Shown: in pieces, positions 14,023-22,600 of the stretch | Layout of the letters: each line of letters starts with the position of its first letter | Numbering within the stretch: position 1 is the first letter of the stretch | DNA from: Candidatus Omnitrophota bacterium | Lineage (GTDB): Bacteria; Omnitrophota; Gorgyraeia; JABMRN01; RBG-13-46-9 | Direction of reading: 5' to 3' | Assembly (NCBI GenBank): GCA_016782445.1 | Contig: JADHYM010000010.1 | Location: forward strand, 1 to 38,965 | DNA: 38,965 nucleotides | Notes under the pieces: model-generated | Told to the model about the DNA's origin: nothing | The model's database searches: none | What the model saw: only the letters and a program-made list of their open reading frames with translations | Position numbers and translations under genes: made by a program

Positions 14023-14478
14023 TTACAGCGATTTTACAAAAGTGTGGATATGGAACCCGCTCACCTCGAGCGACTCCTTCTTGTCGAATCCGTGTTTTTT
14101 GCACAGTTTAATGGCGGACATCATCCTATCCGTCGCACGAAATATGATTTCCTTATACTTTGCGTCTTTGCAGAAATCGACAGCGGTTTTTAAAAGCAAG
14201 GTGCCGCACCCCTTACCCCTTGACGACTCTCCTACAAAAAGCCTGCGCAATAGAACGCTTGTGCCTGAATCCCGCTTGACACCCACTGTGCCGACAATCT
14301 CGCCATTTTCCTCTATTACAAAAAAAGAGTTTCCTTTGCCGCCATAAGTGCCTGCTATGTCTTGTATGTCCGTATCCTTGTACGCGGTCTGATCGAAAGG
14401 GTATTCTTTTTGAAGTATGGAAAGGATGAGTTTTTTTACGCTGCTTGAGTCTTTCGGCTTGTAGGCCCTTGTTTCCAT
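14023..14478 (-). CDS. GNAT family N-acetyltransferase
   Basis: 151 residues. The acetyl-CoA loop R-G-K-G-C-G-T-L-L, preceded by LRRLFVGESS (motif A), and the following IKLCKKHGF segment (motif B) define a GNAT domain covering the whole protein. The start has a textbook AGGAGGT site five bases upstream. It lies between aroB and the thioesterase in the pckG operon. Neither motif reveals whether the acceptor is a small molecule or a protein. Confidence 0.85.
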   Translation of the reverse strand: METRAYKPKDSSSVKKLILSILQKEYPFDQTAYKDTDIQDIAGTYGGKGNSFFVIEENGEIVGTVGVKRDSGTSVLLRRLFVGESSRGKGCGTLLLKTAVDFCKDAKYKEIIFRATDRMMSAIKLCKKHGFDKKESLEVSGFHIHTFVKSL

Positions 14479-14496
14479 GAATACCTCCTTGTGACT

Positions 14497-15576
14497 CTAT
14501 CTTTCGATTGTTTTTCGTATGAGGCGCCGGGGAACTTTTTCGACGGGTTTGGCGCACCCTATTTTTTTAGGTAAAATGAATTTATTCGTGCCTTTTGTGA
14601 ATTTTTTATCGAATGCAAGAGATCGAAGCACTTTCTTAACGTTTAGCCGGGCGACTTTTTTTCCTTTAAGCCTTTGTATAAGTGAGATGATTCTCTTGTA
14701 ATCTTTATCCTCGAGCATTCGGAGCTCCCTGGCCACAAAGCTTGCCATGATCATTCCGCGCGCAACGGCGTCGCCGTGAGATATCGATTTCGTATAACAG
14801 GCGGATGCCTCGATGGCGTGCCCGAAAGTATGCCCGAAATTTAGCACCGCGCGTATGTCGCGGTTGTCAAACTCATCTTTTTCGACAATCCGCGCTTTTA
14901 TGGCTGCTGTGCGAAGCACGACCGCCTCGAGAAGTGCTTTTTCGCGCTTTATGATTCTCGAAAGATTTTTCTCAAGAAGCGCAAAGAGCCCGGCGTCTTT
15001 TATAACAGCGCACTTTACAACTTCAACAAGGCCGTTCTTAAGTTCTTTGAGGGGTAGTGTATCGAGAAATCCGAGGTCGCAGAGTACGAATTGCGGCTGG
15101 TAGAAGCTCCCTACTATGTTCTTGGCCTCCTTTATGTCCAGTGCTACTTTTCCCCCGATAGCCGAGTCGACCTGCGCAAGAAGCGTGGTCGGAATTTGCG
15201 CGTACGGAACGCCGCGCCGGTATGTGCTTGCAACGAAGCCGGCCAGATCACCCACTACCCCGCCGCCAAATGCGATTATAAAAGGAGTCGCCTTTTTTGT
15301 TTTTTTCGAGAGAACTGCCATGGTTTTTTTATAGACGCCGAACGATTTTGCTTTTTCAGAATCAGGCGTTGTGTGGAAGATGAGGTTTTTAGTAAGGGGC
15401 CTTAGCCCCTTGCGGAGCGCTGCTCCGTGAAGTTTGAGGATTTTTTTGTTGCTGATTATGAAGATAGGGGTGTTTTTGCTTTTTATCTTTAGGAGGCACC
15501 CGAGCTTTGCGACGAGGTGGTTACCTATATATATACTGTAGCCTCGTTTCCCCAGGCGCATATGAATCGTTTTCAT
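14497..15576 (-). CDS. aroB: 3-dehydroquinate synthase
   Basis: 359 residues. Second step of the shikimate pathway, converting DAHP to 3-dehydroquinate with NAD+ and a metal. Visible signatures: G-G-G-V-V-G-D-L-A-G-F (NAD loop), the T-Y-R-R-G-V-P-Y-A-Q-I-P-T-T-L-L-A-Q-V-D-S-A-I-G-G region, the glutamate metal ligand in G-L-V-E-V-V-K, and the two His motifs F-G-H-T-F-G-H-A and S-H-G-D-A-V. The C-terminal quarter is unusually Lys/Arg-rich. Its start overlaps the pckG stop by one base (TAATG). aroQ, the next enzyme, lies far away at 37125. Confidence 0.96.
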   Translation of the reverse strand: MKTIHMRLGKRGYSIYIGNHLVAKLGCLLKIKSKNTPIFIISNKKILKLHGAALRKGLRPLTKNLIFHTTPDSEKAKSFGVYKKTMAVLSKKTKKATPFIIAFGGGVVGDLAGFVASTYRRGVPYAQIPTTLLAQVDSAIGGKVALDIKEAKNIVGSFYQPQFVLCDLGFLDTLPLKELKNGLVEVVKCAVIKDAGLFALLEKNLSRIIKREKALLEAVVLRTAAIKARIVEKDEFDNRDIRAVLNFGHTFGHAIEASACYTKSISHGDAVARGMIMASFVARELRMLEDKDYKRIISLIQRLKGKKVARLNVKKVLRSLAFDKKFTKGTNKFILPKKIGCAKPVEKVPRRLIRKTIER

Positions 15577-17366
15577 TAGGATTTTAAGCGTTCTTCAAAA
15601 GCGCGAAGTTCTTTTAAGATTTCTTTCGGCAGGCGACGTCCGAACTTCGCGAAGAATTTTTTTTGCTCTCCTACTTCCAGGGCCCACTCTTTTTTGTCAA
15701 TTGAGAAAAGCTCCTTCCACTTTCTCTCCCCTATTTTTATGCCATCGGTATCAATGTCGCCGTATTTAGGTATGTACCCCAGGGGCGTTTTTACGGCTCC
15801 GACTTTTCCGTTGCACCGGTCAAGAATCCATTCTAAGATCCTTACATTATCCCCGAATCCGGGCCATAAAAAGTTGCCGCGCGAATCCTTTCTGAACCAG
15901 TTTACATAGAATATCCTGGGTGGGCGCGCCATCCTTTTCCCTGTTTTAAGCCAATGGGTGAAGTAGTCCGCCATGTTATAGCCGCAGAAAGGAAGCATTG
16001 CCATGGGGTCCCTTCTTACCTCGCCGAGCTTGCCGTATTGGGCCGCTGTTCGCTCCGACACAAGCGTGGCACCAAGATAAACCCCGTGTTGCCAGCTGAA
16101 CGACTCCGAGACGAGCGGCGCCAGGCGAGCCCTGCGGCCGCCGAATACGATCGCAGATATCGGGACACCGTGATGGTGCTCAGAGCGGAACGAGGCTGAC
16201 GGGCACTGCGAAATAGGGGCGGTAAATCTTGAGTTAGTATTAGCTCCCTTCACGGGCAAGCCGTCTTCGTCGCGTATCCCTGATTTCCATTTACGGCCGA
16301 GCCAATCGATTCCGTTTTTTGGTGGTTTGCCTTCGCCGTCCTCCCACCACACGGTTTTATCGGGCTTCAGAAGAACGTTGGTGTAGATCGTGTTCTTTTT
16401 TATTGTTGCCATGGCATTCGGGTTGGTTTTGGAATTCGTTCCCGGCAGAACCCCGAAAAAACCCTTTTCCGGGTTGATTGCCCAGAGCGAGCCGTCTGAA
16501 TCAACGCGCATCCACGCTATATCATCTCCTACGGTCCATACCTTGACGCCTTTCTTTAGAATGCTTTTTGGCGGAACGATCATGGCAAGGTTTGTTTTTC
16601 CGCAAGCAGAAGGAAAAGCGCCTGCTAGGTATTGAATCTGGCCTCCGGGCCTTTCTATTCCCAATATGAGCATGTGTTCCGCGAGCCACTTTTCCTTTGC
16701 GGCCATGTAACTGGCGATGCGCAGAGCCAGGCATTTTTTACCGAGAAGAACGTTACCGCCGTAACCAGACCCGACGCTCCAGATAGTGTTGTCTTCGGGG
16801 AAGTGAAGTATCAGGCGCTTGGCCAGGTCGCGTTCAGCTTTTCCATGAAGGCACTTGGTGAATTCGCCGCGCGTACCGAGCTGTTTAAGCACCTTCTCTC
16901 CGGCGCGCGTCATTATGAGCATGTTTAATACCACGTATATGCTATCGGTAAGCTCAATCCCGATTTTGCTGAAAGGCGAGCCTGTGGGGCCCATGGAAAA
17001 AGGTATTACGTACATTGTGCGGCCCTTCATCGAGTCCTTGAAGATGCTCTCAGCCTTTTTATAGGCGGCGCGCGGGCTCATCCAGTTATTAATAGGTCCT
17101 GCAGTGCGCTTTTTCTTGGTACATATAAAGGTAAGTCCTTCGGTGCGCGCTACGTCGTTTGGCGCCGTTCGGTGCAAGAAACACCCCGGCATTTTTTTTT
17201 GGTTCAACCTGATAAGCTCTCCGGTTCTTGAGGCCTCTTTTTCAAGAGAGGTTTTTTGCTTCTGGCTACCGTTTATAAGTACGATATGGTCCGGCGCACA
17301 CATGCGCGCCATTTTATTTATCCAGGACTCAAGTTTTTTGTGCTTCAAAGCTATTCTTTGTGTCAT
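15576..17366 (-). CDS. pckG: Phosphoenolpyruvate carboxykinase (GTP)
   Basis: 596 residues, normal for the GTP-dependent class. Interconverts oxaloacetate and PEP using GTP. The P-loop with the hyper-reactive Cys is F-P-S-A-C-G-K-T-N (251-259; Cys255). The H-R-T-A-P-N-D-V-A-R-T-E stretch (65-76) corresponds to the substrate-binding SRTxPxDVAR motif, and the guanine-site region and FWPGFG-like FLWPGFGDN follow near the end. A good AAGGAAGG ribosome site and a sigma70-like promoter lie just upstream. First gene of the pckG-aroB-GNAT-thioesterase operon, so PEP supply is co-expressed with a shikimate enzyme that draws on it. Confidence 0.97.
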   Translation of the reverse strand: MTQRIALKHKKLESWINKMARMCAPDHIVLINGSQKQKTSLEKEASRTGELIRLNQKKMPGCFLHRTAPNDVARTEGLTFICTKKKRTAGPINNWMSPRAAYKKAESIFKDSMKGRTMYVIPFSMGPTGSPFSKIGIELTDSIYVVLNMLIMTRAGEKVLKQLGTRGEFTKCLHGKAERDLAKRLILHFPEDNTIWSVGSGYGGNVLLGKKCLALRIASYMAAKEKWLAEHMLILGIERPGGQIQYLAGAFPSACGKTNLAMIVPPKSILKKGVKVWTVGDDIAWMRVDSDGSLWAINPEKGFFGVLPGTNSKTNPNAMATIKKNTIYTNVLLKPDKTVWWEDGEGKPPKNGIDWLGRKWKSGIRDEDGLPVKGANTNSRFTAPISQCPSASFRSEHHHGVPISAIVFGGRRARLAPLVSESFSWQHGVYLGATLVSERTAAQYGKLGEVRRDPMAMLPFCGYNMADYFTHWLKTGKRMARPPRIFYVNWFRKDSRGNFLWPGFGDNVRILEWILDRCNGKVGAVKTPLGYIPKYGDIDTDGIKIGERKWKELFSIDKKEWALEVGEQKKFFAKFGRRLPKEILKELRAFEERLKS

Positions 17367-17388
17367 ATACCTTCCTTATGTTTATCCA

Positions 17389-17417
17389 AATATACGAAAT
17401 ATAGTATGATTTGTCAA
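17389..17417 (-). promoter_or_regulatory. Sigma70-like promoter of pckG
   Basis: Minus-strand TTGACA (17412-17417) and TATATT (17389-17394) with a 17-base spacer; the AAGGAAGG site and ATG at 17366 follow. Confidence 0.75.
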
Positions 17418-17674
17418 TCGTAATCTCGAGTATCGAAAATGTAAACGCAACATAAATGCTTTCAGAGGGCACTGCCACGCTGCTCGGCATAAACTTATGA
17501 TAAATATCTTAAAATAATGCGCTTGAGCATTCTGCCCTCGAATTCATGCCTGCCTGCCGGCAGGCAGGCGCATTAAAATGGCGCGATTGTATTCGCGATT
17601 TTTAAAGCCGCTTCAGCAATGCCCGCAACCCTCTTTATTCTAGTTATCGCCTTCAGGGCGTTTGCCGCATATAA
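17418..17674. repeat. Gene-free stretch of repeat modules upstream of copy C
   Basis: No gene is supported. It holds a perfect 22-base palindrome (17550-17571, halves GCCTGCCTGCC), a GCAATGCCCGCAACCCTCT module (17614-17632) that is the complement of one at about 38831-38849, a GTATTCGCGA module (17589-17598) resembling GTATTCACGA at 38952-38961, and, at 17641-17673, the 33-base flank shared with copy A. Confidence 0.6.
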
Positions 17675-17809
17675 AAGCTTCCGAGGCGCGCCTGCCGAGC
17701 GGCGAACTTTTGCGCCATACACTTAAGTTTACACCCTCGCCAGCGACCTTTTGGTATTCTTATAACAATAGATGGGGTGAGCAGCGAGGTAGGTGCGGTT
17801 CGGAAGCTT
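17675..17809. repeat. Dispersed repeat copy C (135 bases)
   Basis: Same AAGCTTCCGA ... TCGGAAGCTT ends and interior as copies A and B, except that the short segment after GCGCC (17716-17731) is replaced by unrelated sequence one base shorter, which destroys the inner TATTGTT arm. It lies between the pckG promoter and the terminator at 17835-17874. Confidence 0.88.
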
Positions 17810-17834
17810 TGTAAATTAAGTTGTCTTAAAGGAA

Positions 17835-17874
17835 AAAAATAAACGGCTTCCTGTGTAGGAAGCCGTTTATTTTT
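17835..17874 (-). terminator. Strong rho-independent terminator
   Basis: An 18-pair stem (ACGGCTTCCT core, loop GTGT) flanked by A and T runs, lying 15 bases after the stop of the gene at 17890-18333. It would also stop plus-strand transcription. Confidence 0.9.
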
Positions 17875-17889
17875 CGTATCGAGATGCTC

Positions 17890-18333
17890 TTATAGACGCT
17901 GCATCTGTCCTCTTCGTTTCACGATTTCCATGGCGTTGCCGCGAATCGTTTGTGGTTGTACCTGAGGAGATGAGTCGTCCCATGTCGGAACATTGTCATA
18001 GGCAGCCTGGAAAGGCTTTTCCTTACCTTCTCCCGCGCCGCTTACCGCAAAACCTTGCTCCAGAGAATCGTACGCGGTCTGAGCTATCGTTTTGGTTGGT
18101 TTTGAAGCCGGGTGTCCTAAAGGTGTTATCGAGTCGGCTATAGTCTGAAATAGTTCCCACGGACGGTCGCCGGAAGTCCTTGTTTGAGTTGACTGCGTGG
18201 TAGCCTTTGTAACTTTTGTAGTTTTTGTAACCTTTGCCTTAGAAGTAGCAGTAGCCTGCGGGCCTTCCCCGGCAAAAGAAACTGTTGCCATGACAAATAA
18301 AAAGGCCATTACGAGAATTGCTATTTTTTTCAT
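17890..18333 (-). CDS. Secreted protein of unknown family
   Basis: 147 residues. A classical signal peptide (MKKIAILVMAFLF..., cleavage probably after S-F-A at residue 21) is followed by a Thr/Lys-rich stretch (about 28-52) with several K-V-T-K-T-T-type units, then a region rich in Pro, Ser and Gln and a basic C-terminus. No catalytic motif is visible and I do not recognise a family. It has its own promoter, a GGGGGTG ribosome site and a very strong terminator, which suggests an abundant periplasmic or surface protein. Function unknown. Confidence 0.7.
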   Translation of the reverse strand: MKKIAILVMAFLFVMATVSFAGEGPQATATSKAKVTKTTKVTKATTQSTQTRTSGDRPWELFQTIADSITPLGHPASKPTKTIAQTAYDSLEQGFAVSGAGEGKEKPFQAAYDNVPTWDDSSPQVQPQTIRGNAMEIVKRRGQMQRL

Positions 18334-18370
18334 ATTTCACCCCCTTTAAATATTAGCATTTTATGTTAAA

Positions 18371-18399
18371 AGTATACCATACAAAACAAATTTTTACAA
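18371..18399 (-). promoter_or_regulatory. Sigma70-like promoter of the secreted protein gene
   Basis: Minus-strand TTGTAA (18394-18399) and TATACT (18371-18376) with a 17-base spacer, set in AT-rich DNA. Confidence 0.7.
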
Positions 18400-18442
18400 A
18401 TTATTGTAAAGTTTTTTTGCATGACATTTATAAGCGCGCATC

Positions 18443-18766
18443 TTACGAAATCTTACTTCCTGCGGCTACTTCCCTTTCCGGCTTAAGAAAAACTATTCTT
18501 TCGCCGTCATGGGCCACCAGAAGCATGCCGTGCGATTCTACCCCGCGTATTGAAAGCCGCTCGAGGTTGTTGACTACGACGACTTCTTTTCCCAGAAGCT
18601 CTTCTTTTTTATAGTGAAGCCGGATGCCCGCGACAATTTTTTTAGGATCGCTGCCCGAATCAACCGTCAGAACATAAAGTTTGTCGGCATTCGGATGTTC
18701 CTCACAGCCGGTTATTTTCGCGATACGCATGTCCAGAGCCTTGAAGCTTTCAAAAGAAACCATCAT
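18443..18766 (-). CDS. tRNA-binding OB-fold protein (MetG C-terminal domain/Trbp111 type)
   Basis: 107 residues equal to the stand-alone EMAP II-like tRNA-binding domain that also forms the C-terminal dimerisation part of methionyl-tRNA synthetase. Visible are F-x-x-L-D-M-R-I-A-K-I, the H-P-N-A-D-K-L-Y-V-L strand, V-A-G-I-R-L-H-Y, the N-N-L-E-R-L-S-I-R-G-V-E-S-H-G-M-L-L segment and the F-L-K-P end. The start overlaps the stop of the PVC small basic protein gene (AAATGATG; a second ATG follows directly). No metG is in the window, so whether it partners MetRS in trans cannot be told. Confidence 0.88.
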   Translation of the reverse strand: MMVSFESFKALDMRIAKITGCEEHPNADKLYVLTVDSGSDPKKIVAGIRLHYKKEELLGKEVVVVNNLERLSIRGVESHGMLLVAHDGERIVFLKPEREVAAGSKIS

Positions 18767-19110
18767 TTCTTTTTCTCCTCTTTCTTAGGTGAGACTCCCT
18801 TTGCGGCCGGCGCGCCGGCCTGGGACTTAGCACCTTGCGGTTTCCCGCTTCCGACGGCGGAAGCGGCGCCTGCCTGCGGAGCGCCCGGAACGGCGCCCTC
18901 TACGGCGGCGACTTCGCCCTCTGCAGCGGGAGCTGCCTTTTCTTTTTTAACCTTGAATTTTAAAATCTTGAGCTTGGGCAATCCATATACGGAATCGCCC
19001 TCAGCCCACTTTTCCTTTTCCTTTAGTTTTTTAATGCGTTCATAGCGTTTCATAACCGATCTGAATTTCGCGCTCTTTTCGCCCGAACGCAGACTAGGAT
19101 GTTGTGACAT
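18763..19110 (-). CDS. PVC-superphylum small basic protein, with a long Ala/Pro/Lys tail
   Basis: 115 residues. The first 55 match the small basic protein treated as a signature of the PVC superphylum (TIGR04137-like): M-S-Q-H-x-S-L, a central M-K-R-Y-E-R-I-K-K-L helix, G-D-S-V-Y-G-L-P-K-L-K and a basic end. It has been suspected to bind rRNA, but its role is not established. The usual protein ends near there; here a further 60 residues of Ala, Pro, Gly and Lys follow, ending KKEEKKK. A GGGGG site precedes the start. It sits next to a tRNA-binding protein, which fits a role near translation. It is the strongest taxonomic marker in the window. Confidence 0.8.
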   Translation of the reverse strand: MSQHPSLRSGEKSAKFRSVMKRYERIKKLKEKEKWAEGDSVYGLPKLKILKFKVKKEKAAPAAEGEVAAVEGAVPGAPQAGAASAVGSGKPQGAKSQAGAPAAKGVSPKKEEKKK

Positions 19111-19131
19111 GGTATTTAAATCCCCCTTTCG

Positions 19132-19653
19132 TTATTTTTTCCTTACAAAACAACCGATATACGTCTTTTCGAACTCTTTTTTCGCAATTTCCGCGTCTTT
19201 AAAACTTTCGTAGCCGCCGGCACACACCTGGAACCACTCCCCTGAAGGTATAATAAGCGCCTTGTGTCCTTTTTGCGAAAGGCCGCGGAGTTCTTCTTCG
19301 GCCTTACGTTTTTCCTTGTAGGAAATAAGCTGCACAAGGTACGGGTATGAGGCGAGTGGTTTTTTCGTATCTTTTGTCTCAATTTTTTTCGGTTCCACTT
19401 TTTCTTTCTGGGCCTTTAGAGGGATAGCGGCTTCGCGGGGCGCAGGCGCTATTCTTTTTCCCCTTTCCACGCCAAGGGCAAAAGCGACGACAAGCCCCAT
19501 GATAAGCGCGATAGCGATAACGGCTACGCTTTCGATCGAAAAATATACAGAAGAGCTCTTTTTTTTCTGCGTTATCCGGCCCGCTATTCGCTTTAAACCG
19601 GTTGCCTCTCTTTTAAACTCCTTGAAAAGCTCTTTTTGTACTTCTTGTGTCAT
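19132..19653 (-). CDS. SPOR-domain membrane protein
   Basis: 173 residues from the ATG at 19653, which shares ATGA with the helicase stop; a slightly longer frame from 19668 is less likely. Layout: a cytoplasmic basic N-terminus (about 1-40), one membrane helix (about 42-63), a Lys/Pro/Glu-rich periplasmic linker, and a C-terminal SPOR domain (about 100-170; Y-P-Y-L-V-Q-L-I-S-Y, then AEEELRGL and WFQVCAGGYESFKDAE). SPOR domains bind glycan strands stripped of stem peptides and localise to division sites. Same operon as NlpD, which also acts on septal peptidoglycan. Confidence 0.85.
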   Translation of the reverse strand: MTQEVQKELFKEFKREATGLKRIAGRITQKKKSSSVYFSIESVAVIAIALIMGLVVAFALGVERGKRIAPAPREAAIPLKAQKEKVEPKKIETKDTKKPLASYPYLVQLISYKEKRKAEEELRGLSQKGHKALIIPSGEWFQVCAGGYESFKDAEIAKKEFEKTYIGCFVRKK

Positions 19654-22600
19654 TTTGACTCCCAGCAAATGTCATCGTAATCACATCCCCTGCATTTTTC
19701 CTTATCCCGTTCGGGGAATTTGTCGAACTCAAGAGCGTTTATTTTTTTCCATATATTTAATACAAGTTTTTCGAATTTGTCAACCATTTCGTTCGTTATT
19801 TCAGTTTTTTTGTTCACGTAAGTTCCTTTTGTAAGGCCGTGCTTTAAGGAGGAGTTTTTTGCGGGTTCCAGGAAGACGAGCGTGCCGTGGCTCACTTTAT
19901 ACAGAGGCGGCTCATGTATGTCCTTTTCGTAGAGAAGTTTATACGCGATAAGCTGTCTCATGTAATCGTCGCAATCTTCGCTTTCAAGATCGACTGAGTT
20001 CCCGAGTTTTTTTACGTGTCTGTCGGGCGCGCCGGTCTTATAATCGACCACCCTAATGGTTTTATTTTTCTTGTCTTCAAATTCTATTTTATCAAATTTG
20101 CCCGAAAGTGCTATACCCCCTTTTAAGGTCACTATCTTCTTTTTTTCAAGCTCGAGCGGGACAATCGGACGCTCAGCTTCGGCTTTATACCATTTGCCGA
20201 GGGACTCAAGCTTTGCCAGGCACTGAGATCTTATTTTTTTTGTAACGGCCTGATACTCAAGGTCGTTTTTAAAAACAGATTTAAAAAAGGGGAAATCCGG
20301 AAAGCGCTTAGTTCGCTTGTACAAGCGGTAGGTCTCCTCGAGAGCCTTGTGCGCGCAGTTTCCGAAGACGAGGCTTTGTTTTTTTCTTCCGGGCAAAAGA
20401 AGCACGTTGTCGTATAAAAATCGTCTCTTGCATCTTAAGTAATTATTTATCTTTGTCGGCGTGAGCGTTAGCCCCTTGACTATGTCATCCAGCACGTCTT
20501 TCGTGTCTTCAGGGAGAGGGCCTTCCTTTTTCTCCTTGAAAAATCTGGATAAAAGCTCCTCTTCGCTGTCGGCCCCGTCCGTTGGCGCGAGGCCTATATT
20601 GTCTAAATAAGAGCTCGATATATTGTCCTCGGTGGGACTCGAACTGAATATAAGGTTTGATTTTGCCCGGCTTGATGCCACGTAGAAGAGCCGCGTTTCG
20701 TCAAAGAACGCAAGCCGCTTAAGCTCTGCTTTATCCTTTATACCGTGCTTACTTTTTAGAATAGACCCTGGCAACGGTATCCTGTCGGATAGGGGCTTGA
20801 GCGGCCAATTTTTATCCTGGATGCAGAAGGGTATGAAGCATGTATGAAATTCAAGGCCCTTGGACGAATGGGCAGTTATTAAGCGCACGCCGTTCTGCGT
20901 AGCTGTTACCAGTCGGCCGCGCACCGGCATGTTGTGAGTTGCTAAAAGCTCTACCTCTTCAAGAAAATCAGTCAGGGTAATCTCCGGGCGGGAAAGAGAG
21001 TAATTCTTTACCATATTGACAAATGCCGTAAGTGCCCGCAGTTCACGCATTATGAGGATTTTGTTTTTGTCATACTCGCGCAGGATAAATTTGTAGATAT
21101 CAGCGTCTTCGATAAATCCCATCAGCATATCGTGAACAGGCCTTGTGTCGGCGTCGATAAGGAGTCTCTGTATTGCCCAGGATGCTCTGTTCATCCGGTC
21201 TGACGGCTGTTTTCCTGAGATTTCTGCCGGAAAGGAGCTAAGGAAGGCAGAAAAAGTAGAGACGCTTTTTTTCTCCCGATTTGTGCGGTCAATAAAAGCC
21301 ATAAGCACGCTCGATTGTATCTGGAAAAAATCGCTCGATAAGACCTTGTAAAGCGTCAAATCTTTTTCGTCCGCATTTTTCATTGCCTGGTGAGCGAGCT
21401 GTAAAATCTGTATCATCTGTTTTACGCGCCGGTGCCCCGCTATGTCTTCTTTTCCGTCTGTCGCGTAGGGTATGCCGGATCTTAAGAATCCGTCGATAAG
21501 TCTCGGCATGTCTTTACGTTTTCTGACGAGAACGGCGATCTGGTTGAATGGTTTTTTTCTTTCTTCCGCCGGAAGCGCTTTATCGCTTTCAATTGCCCCG
21601 GCAATGCTTGAGATCATCTTTATGATGAACATTATCTCCTCATCCGGGCATGAAAATCGTGTAAATTCTATTCTTTTGTTTTTATAATCTTTCTGCGCGA
21701 GGAGGCGCTTGTTTTTTTCAAGTCGTGCTCCAAGAGGGATCTCGGCAATAATAGCGCTCGAAAGGTTCACAATCTCTTTTGTGGATCGGTAGTTGTTTTT
21801 AAGACGTATGGTTTTTATGTCCGGAAAACGCTCTTTCAAAATTTTAAAATTCGCGACGCTAGCTCCCTGAAACCTGTATATAGACTGGTCGTCATCGCCC
21901 ACGCAACACAGATTCGGGCTTTTTCCTTCCACGAGGGAAAATAAGAGCTTAAGCTGCGCGCCGTTAGTGTCCTGGAATTCGTCGACCATTACGTATTTAA
22001 ATCTTTCGGTGTAGGCTTTTCGAACCTCAGGCTCGCCCTTTAGCACCTTTAGCGCGAAACCGATCATATCGTCATAATCATAACGCCCCCTCTTGTCGAA
22101 CACGCGCGTGTCAGACGCTTTTATCTCTTCGTATTTTTTATAGATAAAAGAAAGTTCCTTAAGGCGCGGAATATGCTTTTCCTCGATATGAAAGCCGTCG
22201 GGCTTTAAGAGCTTTATTTCCTTTTCGAAATTTTCCGGGAGAATCCCTTCATTTTTTAAATCGCTGATGCGCTTTTGTATTTCAGAGAGGTATAGATAGG
22301 GTTTCCCGAAGGGGCGAAGCTCTTTGATATTTTTCGGAAAGTTATCCAGAATGTATTCAAAGCACTTTATTTTTTCGACGTCCGTGATCTGTATCTTTTC
22401 CCGCAGGTAATCTGAAGCCTCTTCCGAATCAAGTAGAAGTGAATTGGCGAAGCCGTGAAAGGTTTCGGCGTAAATCCTGTAGCCTAGAGGGCCTACTATT
22501 TTTCCAAGGCGCTCCTTAACTGATTTTGCCGCGGAGTTTGTGTATGTGAGGACCAGGATGTTTTCTCCCGGTACTTTTTCGGCCTTCATAATATGGGCAG

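Noticed and set aside
2962-17809. CRISPR-like array
   Set aside because: The repeated units are about 7 kb apart with genes between them; there are no regular spacers and no cas genes.
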